This document shows positions 5,220-10,785 of a DNA stretch of 10,785 nucleotides, piece by piece. The stretch spans positions 1-10,785 of the forward strand of contig CAYVSY010000037.1 in NCBI GenBank assembly GCA_964454255.1. Reading direction: 5' to 3'. The position numbers and the translations under genes were made by a program. The notes beneath the pieces were generated by a model. The model saw nothing but the letters and a program-made list of their open reading frames with translations, searched no databases and had not been told where the DNA came from. The stretch comes from CAYVSY01 sp964454255. Lineage in GTDB: Bacteria > Bacillota_I > Bacilli_A > RF39 > UBA660. The stretch's first letter is position 1; every line of letters starts with the position of its first letter.

Positions 5220-8151
5220 CTACAACGTTAACTTTTCTACTTTTTGTATATTGTGCTCCGTTATATGTTATTTGATATTCAATTGTCCATGTTCCTGGAA
5301 CATCTGTTTTAATTATATTTTGTATTGTATTGGAAGGAGTTACACTGGTTGTAATAGTTCCTTGTCTAACAACAGTGGAATAACTTGTTTCTTCAGTGAT
5401 ATCCTCATTATTATAATACATTGTGTATGGTGGAGTAATGTTATTATAGCTACTACCAACTTCTATGTTAATTGGCGATGGCCCATTTAAATTAATAATC
5501 AAATTTTCTAGTAAGGCACCACCACCGTTTTTAATAGTAGTTGTGATTTCTTTGCAATCACTAGCATTATTTTTAAATATTGTATATTCTGCTTTAATGC
5601 ATAGGGATACTTCATTCGTATTAACATCTGTTACGTTGTAAGTATATTCTTTTTCTGTTGTTGTTTTTAATAAAACTAATTCACCATTTTTAGGTTTTTT
5701 ATATATTTTATATTGAATAGTTCCAATATTATTTTTATTATTATCTAATCTTTCTTGATAATACTTTTCTTTACTTGCTCCATATAAATCGTTTGTGAAA
5801 TATGACGATAAGAAATTTTCATCAATAAATTTAGGCGTTGTATAGTTCCATGAAATTTTTATTTTATTTGTTGCCTCATCATATGAAGAATCAAGATTAT
5901 TGACGGTATCTAATTTTGAATATCTTTTGGAAACTTCAGTTGGTTCAGTTCCAACTTTAAATAATTCGCTTGTTATTAAATTGCTTGGTGTATATGGACT
6001 AGCTAAAGCAGCAGGCCATGTGTATTTTTCGACATCAACTTTTATGACACCACTTGGGATTTTAAATTCTTCAGTAGTTGAAGGAATAACATTTGCAACA
6101 GCAGTTGTTAATAATTTTTTATATTCTCTATTATCAGTGCTGGTGATAAACCATCCTTTTTCGGCATTAATATTTTTATAACCATACCATAAAGCAGCAC
6201 TATATTGCGGTGTGTAGAGAGCTGTCCACAAGTCACGAGCATAGGCAGTTGAACCTAATTTCTTTTTAGTTTCTTCATCAAAGTTACTGGTTCCTGTTTT
6301 AGCAGCCATTACATTAGAACTTTTTTTAATACCACCTATGTTTCCATTGTCAATAGCATATTCTAATATATTGGTAATCATATAAGCTGTTTCTTCACTC
6401 ATAACTCTTGTTTTAGTTGATTTATATATTTCTTCTTTATTTATTTCACGAAATTCAATTTTAGTAATAGTATATGGTTTTGTATAATATCCACCATTAG
6501 CAAAGGCTGCATAAGCAGATGCTAATTGTAGTGGCGACATGCCATTAAATCCACCTATGGCATGGGCTTCGTGAATTTTTCCACTATCTATTTCGGGCGA
6601 TACGCCTAAACTAGTAACAAAATTTAATATGTTTTGATTATCTAATTTTTGAAAAGCTTTAATAGCTGGAATGTTTCTAGAAGCTGCTAATGCTTCTTTC
6701 ATAGTTACAATTCCCCAGAATTCTCCATCCCAGTTTTTAACTGATTTTCCATTACTATATGCCCATTCTTCATCAATAAATAATTGATAAGTTGACCAAT
6801 TGTTATATTCAATACCTGGTGCATAATCAAAGATTGGTTTTGCAGTTGATCCTGGTTGATTTTTAAGCATTGTTGCTAAACTAAATGATCGGGCGCCATT
6901 TGAATTCCTGCCGCTAATTACGCCAGCTAATGATCCGTCGTTTACATCGACAACGGCTACGCCAGTTTGAACATCGTCGTTATGCCATTTATATCCATCA
7001 CCATTAGCAATTTTATTTAAATTATCTTGAATAGTTTTATCCATAGTGGTATATATTTTCATTGATACAATATATGGATCATAGCCAGTTTTTTCAATGA
7101 CTTCATCAATAACAGTATCAATATATCCTTGATATTCGCTTTCTTCTTCGCCGCTATTGGATGTTAGTAATGATTCAATTGGAATATTATTGGCAATTTC
7201 TGCTTCTTCTTCAGTTATATATCCATGTCTAACCATTAAATTTAAAACAATTTTTCTTCTAGATGTTGCTTTTTCGGGATTTTTATAAGGATTATAACCA
7301 TTTGGTGACTTGTATAAACCAACTATTAGTGAAGCTTCAGCTAAAGTTAAGTTTTTAGCACTTTTTCCAAAATAATATTGTGAAGCTTGTTCGACACCGT
7401 AGTTATTTCCGCCCAACAAACTATCATTTAAATAAAATTCTATTATTTCTTTTTTTGTATATTTTTTTTCAATTTGAAAAATGGCTATATAGATATCTTG
7501 AAATTTACGAATAATTCCGTCTAATCCTTCTGATTTGGTTGAAGTTAAATTATTTTTACTAACTTGCATTGTTATAGTAGAGGCTCCACCGGCATCACTT
7601 TGACCTAGTAACTGTTTAACGCTTGCGACAAAAAATCGAGGGAAGTCAAATCCATTATGTTGAAAAAATCTTGAATCTTCTGTTGCTATTAAAGCGTCTA
7701 TTAACACTTCGGGCATTTCATCGTATGATATTCGTTCTCTTTTTTTAGTTGATAGAGTAGTTATTTCATTACCATTTTTATCATATACTATTGTTGATTC
7801 GATACTAGATAATCTTTGAGGATCAAAATTTTCAGTTGTTAGTGCAATATAAATAAAAAACCCCATTATAGCTATAATTATAAATATGGCAAAGCCTAAT
7901 ATTATAATTATAACTGATTTTAATATAGATTTTTTAGTAGTTCCTTTTTTCATGATTTTTTTCACAATTAATCCTCCTATAATACTTAATCCTAATAATA
8001 CAATACTAATTATTATTCCTTTTTTAAAACTTAGAAATATAAAACTTAATGAACATATTATTACATATAATGTCACAATAATATAATCTTTTATTTTTAA
8101 ATTTTTAATAAATTTAAAAATTCTTTCTTTTATTTGATTAAATTTTTCCAT
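5206..8151 (-). CDS. ponA: Bifunctional class A penicillin-binding protein 1A
   Basis: A 981-residue protein. The GT51 glycosyltransferase domain (about 120-300) has EDSRFFQHNGFD (158-169, catalytic Glu158) and GGASTITMQ (188-196), plus KKYTKKEIIEFYLN (229-242). The transpeptidase domain (about 390-690) has all three penicillin-binding motifs: STAK (435-438, nucleophile Ser435), SRN (491-493) and KTGT (618-621). It polymerises lipid II and crosslinks peptides outside the membrane. Unusually, three hydrophobic segments (about 22-42, 46-63 and 78-103) precede the enzyme instead of one. The C-terminus carries a fibronectin-like part (about 750-875, with Cys851 and Cys866) and an Ig-like module (about 880-977). 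GGAGG (8158-8162) lies 6 nt before the ATG, inside recU, and the two genes overlap by 14 nt, the classic recU-ponA pairing. Confidence 0.96.
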   Translation of the reverse strand: MEKFNQIKERIFKFIKNLKIKDYIIVTLYVIICSLSFIFLSFKKGIIISIVLLGLSIIGGLIVKKIMKKGTTKKSILKSVIIIILGFAIFIIIAIMGFFIYIALTTENFDPQRLSSIESTIVYDKNGNEITTLSTKKRERISYDEMPEVLIDALIATEDSRFFQHNGFDFPRFFVASVKQLLGQSDAGGASTITMQVSKNNLTSTKSEGLDGIIRKFQDIYIAIFQIEKKYTKKEIIEFYLNDSLLGGNNYGVEQASQYYFGKSAKNLTLAEASLIVGLYKSPNGYNPYKNPEKATSRRKIVLNLMVRHGYITEEEAEIANNIPIESLLTSNSGEEESEYQGYIDTVIDEVIEKTGYDPYIVSMKIYTTMDKTIQDNLNKIANGDGYKWHNDDVQTGVAVVDVNDGSLAGVISGRNSNGARSFSLATMLKNQPGSTAKPIFDYAPGIEYNNWSTYQLFIDEEWAYSNGKSVKNWDGEFWGIVTMKEALAASRNIPAIKAFQKLDNQNILNFVTSLGVSPEIDSGKIHEAHAIGGFNGMSPLQLASAYAAFANGGYYTKPYTITKIEFREINKEEIYKSTKTRVMSEETAYMITNILEYAIDNGNIGGIKKSSNVMAAKTGTSNFDEETKKKLGSTAYARDLWTALYTPQYSAALWYGYKNINAEKGWFITSTDNREYKKLLTTAVANVIPSTTEEFKIPSGVIKVDVEKYTWPAALASPYTPSNLITSELFKVGTEPTEVSKRYSKLDTVNNLDSSYDEATNKIKISWNYTTPKFIDENFLSSYFTNDLYGASKEKYYQERLDNNKNNIGTIQYKIYKKPKNGELVLLKTTTEKEYTYNVTDVNTNEVSLCIKAEYTIFKNNASDCKEITTTIKNGGGALLENLIINLNGPSPINIEVGSSYNNITPPYTMYYNNEDITEETSYSTVVRQGTITTSVTPSNTIQNIIKTDVPGTWTIEYQITYNGAQYTKSRKVNVVEKNN

Positions 8152-8713
8152 AGTTTTCCTCCATATATTTATTTACAATTTTTAAATAATCTAATCTTGG
8201 ACTGTATTTAATATTAATTAGATATCCTTTTTCTTTTATATAAGAAATAGGAATAGATTTTCTAATGTTATTTTTTATAAAATGAATAATATCTTCTCCG
8301 AATAACAAATAATTTTCATTTATTTTAGTTACTCTAATTATTAGAAAAGATATTCCTTTATGTTCTATAACTTTTTTTATGCATTCTATTTGATGATTAT
8401 GAATATTTGATAAAGGAAAACTAGTTAAACTTTTGCATTCTTTAACATCAAAATCAATGTATTTTCCTTTATATACACCATTATAATCTAAGGTAGATGG
8501 TGTTGTGAAGAAAGCTTCTTTAATTTTCGCAGCACTTCTTCGTGGATAATCTACTTTAGTAATAGTGATAGGTGTCGGTTTTTTATATATTAAGGCAATA
8601 TTGTTATTACGATAATAAGTATTAGTATCGTTAATATCTTGTTCTAAATTCATACCTCGTTTAGAATAATTGACATATTTTTTTATATTTTTTATGTTGT
8701 TTGTATAATTCAT
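8138..8713 (-). CDS. recU: Holliday junction resolvase RecU
   Basis: A 191-residue protein, close to the family's usual length of about 200. It carries the family signatures KRGMNLEQDI (18-27), IYKKPTPITITKVDYPRRSAA (42-62 region), TLDYNGVYKGKYIDF (74-88) and SFPLSNIHNHQIE (98-110). Expected catalytic residues are Glu24, Asp76, position 89 and Lys91. Position 89 is Asp (FDVKE), where Bacillus subtilis has Glu (FEAKE), a conservative change. RecU cleaves four-way DNA junctions during recombination repair and chromosome segregation in Bacillota. The ATG has AGGTGG 4 nt upstream and TATAAT at 8731-8736. It is the first gene of an operon with the class A PBP, the arrangement known from Bacillus. 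The N-terminal extension before the RGM motif is shorter than in B. subtilis. Confidence 0.95.
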   Translation of the reverse strand: MNYTNNIKNIKKYVNYSKRGMNLEQDINDTNTYYRNNNIALIYKKPTPITITKVDYPRRSAAKIKEAFFTTPSTLDYNGVYKGKYIDFDVKECKSLTSFPLSNIHNHQIECIKKVIEHKGISFLIIRVTKINENYLLFGEDIIHFIKNNIRKSIPISYIKEKGYLINIKYSPRLDYLKIVNKYMEENYGKI

Positions 8714-8730
8714 AACTCCACCTACATATA

Positions 8731-8759
8731 ATTATACTATAAATCTAACTTTTTTTCTA
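8731..8759 (-). promoter_or_regulatory. Promoter of the recU-ponA operon
   Basis: On the minus strand TAGAAA (8759-8754, 4 of 6 to TTGACA), a 17-bp spacer, then a perfect TATAAT (8736-8731). Start would be near 8724, leaving a very short leader with the AGGTGG ribosome site. Confidence 0.6.
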
Positions 8760-8792
8760 TTATTAATAGTAATTTTTAATGTTTGTATTTGT

Positions 8793-8809
8793 CGTATGAA
8801 TTTTATACG
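8793..8809. promoter_or_regulatory. Short inverted repeat between recU and the 34-codon ORF
   Basis: CGTAT (8793-8797) and ATACG (8805-8809) flank a 7-bp AT centre. The repeat lies between divergent transcription units, roughly at the -35 position of a possible plus-strand TATTAT box (8816-8821). It could be an operator. It does not resemble the Bacillus-type LexA box. At 5 bp per arm, chance is a real alternative. Confidence 0.25.
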
Positions 8810-8852
8810 TCTACTTATTATTTAAGTTAAAATTATTATAGGAGGAAAAAAT

Positions 8853-8957
8853 ATGACTGATTATATTTTAGAAGACATTTTTAATGAAATAATTGAAGAT
8901 GTAAATTATATTAGAATAATTCTTAATTCAAGTTCGAATTTATCAAAAATAGTATAA
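8853..8957 (+). CDS. Small ORF of 34 codons with strong ribosome site (small protein, leader peptide or gene remnant)
   Basis: ATG 8853 is preceded by GGAGG (8841-8845) at 7 nt spacing, one of the best ribosome sites in the window. It encodes an acidic, Ile-rich peptide beginning MTDYILEDIFNEIIEDVNYI, followed by a Ser/Asn-rich stretch and ending SKIV. It is probably helical, with no membrane segment or signal peptide. I do not recognise it. A single-base shift near 8952 would extend the reading frame by about 18 codons (YNNVFGEVIISKYCILRH), so it may be the intact start of a decayed longer gene. No good promoter is visible; TATTAT at 8816-8821 lacks a -35. It may be a small protein gene, a leader, or a remnant. 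Confidence 0.45.
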   Translation: MTDYILEDIFNEIIEDVNYIRIILNSSSNLSKIV

Positions 8958-9227
8958 TAATGTGTTTGGTGAAGTAATTATATCTAAATATTGTATATTA
9001 AGGCACTAATGTTTGTTTAATATGTGATGCATTTGTTAGAAGGAAATCTTTTTAGTAAAACTACAAAATCTAAAATTGTGATATTTTTTTAAATATTATC
9101 TATTTTAATTATTATTGTTTGATATATTATTATTTGTATTTAAAAATTGTTAGGCCATTTTAATTCTTATAAATAATGTAAAAGATGACACTAATAACAA
9201 CTCTTTTAGTGAATAAGTTTTAAAAAT
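8958..9227. other. Gene-free stretch, possibly decayed coding DNA
   Basis: No ORF of useful length with a ribosome site is present on either strand. Short open pieces in different plus frames (FGEVIISKYCIL, then LLEGNLFSKTTKSKIVIFF, then a hydrophobic stretch reached by a one-base shift at the T-run near 9087-9093) resemble a frameshifted membrane-protein gene, but AT-rich intergenic DNA gives such pieces by chance. A 6-bp hairpin (CACTAA at 9189-9194, TTAGTG at 9206-9211) lacks a T-run. I see no tRNA, riboswitch or repeat array. Confidence 0.3.
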
Positions 9228-9256
9228 TTGCAAAATAATAAAAAATGTAGTATCAT
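9228..9256 (+). promoter_or_regulatory. Promoter of the GT2 synthase gene
   Basis: TTGCAA (9228-9233, 4 of 6), a 17-bp spacer, then TATCAT (9251-9256, 5 of 6). The start would be near 9263, leaving a leader of about 38 nt. Confidence 0.5.
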
Positions 9257-9300
9257 ATTTGCTAGGAAGAGAAAAATAGAAAGTGAAGTAGGTAAAAATT

Positions 9301-10539
9301 ATGATAAAAGCGATACAAATAATTTATTATATATTTTTTTGTTTAACATGTGCTTATGGGTTGTATTTTTTGTTTACCGGTTTTTTTGCATTTAAAAAAA
9401 TAGTTCCTAAAAAACCTAAAGTGAATTATACAAATAAATTTTCAATATTGATTGCGGCAAGAAATGAATCTATGGTTGTTGGTAATTTGGTAAAGAGTAT
9501 TTTAGTTCAAAATTATAACAAAGATTGTTTTGAAGTTAATGTTATTGCAAATAACTGCACGGATAATACCGCAGAAATTGCTTTGAAAAGTGGAGCTAAT
9601 GTTATAGAATGCACCATTCCTGTTAAATCAAAAGGTGAAGTTTTGAAATGGACATTTGATAAATTTAAAAATAGAAAAGATATAGATGCATACGTAATAT
9701 TTGATGCGGATAATATTGTTCATCCTGACTTTTTGAAAAATATGAATATATCTTTAAATACTGGTTATAATGTTGCTCAAGGATTTAGAGATAGTAAAAA
9801 TATGAAAGATAATTGGTTGAGTGGAAGTTATTCGTTGTTCTATTTTATTCAAAATTTCTTTTTAAACAGATCAAGAAAAGCTATGAATTTATCAGCATCT
9901 ATTAATGGAACAGGCTTTGTTGTTAAAAAAGACTTAATTGATAGACAAGGTTTTAACACAGTAACTCTTACTGAAGATGTTGAATTTACTGGTATATGTG
10001 CAATTAATGGTGAAAAAATAGACTTTGTTGAAAAAGCTATTACCTATGATGAACAACCAATTAAATTTAGAGATTCCTGGAAGCAAAGAAAACGTTGGTC
10101 AGTAGGTAATTTGCAATGCTTTAATGTCTATAAAAAGCAATTGTTTAAACATTTCTTTAAAGACAAGAATATGTCTTGTTTAGATATGGCGTTATCTTAT
10201 ATTGCACCACTTGTGCAATGTGTATCGTTTGCTTTATGTGCCTTTTTAATAATATTTAATTATGTTGGTATTAAATTGAATGATATATTTTCGTTTATGT
10301 TTTCACAAGGTATACTGTTTTTTGTTTTAACATATGGAATTGGTGTTATTGTATCAGTATTTGTAATTAAATTTTATAAAAAAAATATTATGGATGTAAT
10401 ATCTGGAATATTATTATTTGCGGTTTTCTTCTTAAGTTGGATCCCAATTAATTTTGTTTGCTTAATTAAAAAGAAAATTTCTTGGGACCCTATTAAACAT
10501 GATCGTGATGTAAGCATTGAGGGATTATTAACAAAATAA
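9301..10539 (+). CDS. Processive GT2-family polysaccharide synthase, membrane-embedded
   Basis: A 412-residue protein. An N-terminal membrane segment (about 5-31) precedes the cytoplasmic GT-A domain, which opens with FSILIAARNE (47-56). Catalytic signatures are Asp88 in NNCTDNT, the metal-binding DAD (135-137), TED (224-226, with the catalytic-base Asp226) and QRKRW (262-266). The D, DxD, TED, QxxRW set marks processive synthases of the cellulose, hyaluronan and poly-GlcNAc type. C-terminal membrane segments are at about 298-321, 331-357 and 363-388, followed by WDPIKH. Such enzymes polymerise a nucleotide sugar and extrude the chain through their own membrane channel. The polymer cannot be named from sequence. 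The ribosome site is weak (AGG 8 nt before ATG). It has its own promoter and terminator. A NodB deacetylase elsewhere in the window makes a partly deacetylated glycan conceivable but unlinked. Confidence 0.9.
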   Translation: MIKAIQIIYYIFFCLTCAYGLYFLFTGFFAFKKIVPKKPKVNYTNKFSILIAARNESMVVGNLVKSILVQNYNKDCFEVNVIANNCTDNTAEIALKSGANVIECTIPVKSKGEVLKWTFDKFKNRKDIDAYVIFDADNIVHPDFLKNMNISLNTGYNVAQGFRDSKNMKDNWLSGSYSLFYFIQNFFLNRSRKAMNLSASINGTGFVVKKDLIDRQGFNTVTLTEDVEFTGICAINGEKIDFVEKAITYDEQPIKFRDSWKQRKRWSVGNLQCFNVYKKQLFKHFFKDKNMSCLDMALSYIAPLVQCVSFALCAFLIIFNYVGIKLNDIFSFMFSQGILFFVLTYGIGVIVSVFVIKFYKKNIMDVISGILLFAVFFLSWIPINFVCLIKKKISWDPIKHDRDVSIEGLLTK

Positions 10540-10551
10540 TATGAATATACG

Positions 10552-10583
10552 AAAAGACAAGAGACAATTATTGTCTTTTTTTT
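10552..10583 (+). terminator. Rho-independent terminator after the GT2 gene
   Basis: AAAAGACAA (10552-10560) pairs with TTGTCTTTT (10571-10579), followed by more Ts to 10583. Flanking ATATGAA (10540-10546) and TTCATAT (10582-10588) could extend the stem, with mismatches between. An alternative inner stem AGACAA/TTGTCT with loop TTA is also possible. It separates the GT2 gene from the amidase gene only 25 nt later. Confidence 0.75.
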
Positions 10584-10607
10584 CATATATTTAAATAGGT
10601 GATATTA

Positions 10608-10785
10608 ATGAATAAATATAAATTTTTATTATTAGTTCTTTTATTTTTACTAATATTGGGATTAAATGGTGTCAAAGCATCTGTTCATGATTTACCATTG
10701 TTAGGGAAAGTAATTTATGTTGATCCAGGCCACGGAGGCAGAGATCCCGGAGCCATTTATGAATCTGTTTATGAAAAAGATATTA
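10608..10785 (+). CDS. Secreted N-acetylmuramoyl-L-alanine amidase (Amidase_3), N-terminal 59 codons, cut by window edge
   Basis: The frame is open from ATG 10608 to the right edge. AGGTGA (10597-10602) lies 5 nt upstream. A signal peptide is clear: basic start MNKYK, hydrophobic core about 6-20, then GVKA, with cleavage likely after Ala24. The mature part begins the Amidase_3 fold with GKVIYVDPGHGGRDPGA (33-49). His42 in DPGHGG and Glu56 in EKD are the first two zinc ligands of this family. These enzymes cut the bond between MurNAc and the stem peptide, as in the CwlD, CwlB and AmiC types. The rest, including any wall-binding domain, lies outside the window. There is almost no space for a promoter after the GT2 terminator, so expression may depend on read-through or on a weak promoter inside the end of the GT2 gene (TTGAGG 10517-10522, TATGAA 10540-10545). 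Confidence 0.9.
   Translation, partial: MNKYKFLLLVLLFLLILGLNGVKASVHDLPLLGKVIYVDPGHGGRDPGAIYESVYEKDI

Noticed and set aside
5900..6181. Plus-strand ORF of 93 codons opposite the PBP transpeptidase region
   Set aside because: Antisense shadow of a strongly conserved coding region.
3315..8934. 16-bp identical string ATTCTTAATTCAAGTT in the orphan gene (3315) and the 34-codon ORF (8919)
   Set aside because: In DNA this AT-rich a 16-bp match within about 11 kb is expected about once by chance, and the flanks do not align.
8714..9300. A riboswitch, tRNA or CRISPR array in the long gap
   Set aside because: I found no cloverleaf, no conserved riboswitch core and no spaced repeats; only short weak hairpins.
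10374..10586. Minus-strand ORF of 70 codons opposite the GT2 C-terminus
   Set aside because: It starts inside the terminator hairpin and is antisense to the conserved GT2 gene.
1..10785. Mycoplasma-type recoding of TGA to tryptophan
   Set aside because: Conserved tryptophans (QRKRW and NWLSG in GT2, DWN in the deacetylase) are TGG and genes end normally in the standard code; cell-wall genes also argue against a mycoplasma.

Overview
The window is very AT-rich. It has strong Bacillota-type Shine-Dalgarno sites (AGGTGA, GGAGG), TATAAT -10 boxes often preceded by TG, and tryptophan encoded by TGG in the standard code. The adjacent recU and class A PBP genes are the arrangement known from Bacillus. 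Together these suggest a low-GC, walled, Gram-positive bacterium, probably an uncultured host-associated Bacilli lineage related to the Mollicutes but not a wall-less mycoplasma. This placement is inference.

Layout, left to right. (1) 1-820, minus: the N-terminal 273 codons of an IS91-like HUH transposase that runs off the left edge. A tandem hairpin block (845-891) separates it from the chromosome genes. (2) 909-3102, minus: a two-gene operon of a GT4 glycosyltransferase and a UPF0104/flippase-like membrane protein, overlapping by 14 nt and closed by a terminator. (3) 3198-3674, plus: an unrecognised 158-residue gene with a near-consensus promoter, divergent from the glycosyltransferase. (4) 3684-5141, minus: a membrane-anchored NodB polysaccharide deacetylase with Ig-like repeats. 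(5) 5206-8713, minus: recU and a bifunctional class A penicillin-binding protein, overlapping by 14 nt. (6) 8714-9300: a gap holding the recU promoter, an inverted repeat, a 34-codon ORF with a strong ribosome site, and possibly decayed DNA. (7) 9301-10539, plus: a processive GT2 polysaccharide synthase with its own promoter and terminator. (8) 10608 to the right edge, plus: the start of a secreted N-acetylmuramoyl-L-alanine amidase.

Apart from the transposase, RecU, the 158-residue orphan and the 34-codon ORF, every gene builds or remodels the cell envelope. PBP1A polymerises and crosslinks peptidoglycan, the deacetylase probably trims N-acetyl groups from a wall glycan, the amidase cuts stem peptides, GT4 plus UPF0104 probably make or handle a glycolipid, and GT2 extrudes a polysaccharide of unknown identity.

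I did not find a convincing new multi-gene system. The items most worth a second look are the orphan gene at 3198-3674, the terminators folded over stop codons, the Ig-like modules shared by PBP1A and the deacetylase, the extra N-terminal membrane helices of PBP1A, the insulated transposase end, and the 8853-9227 region.
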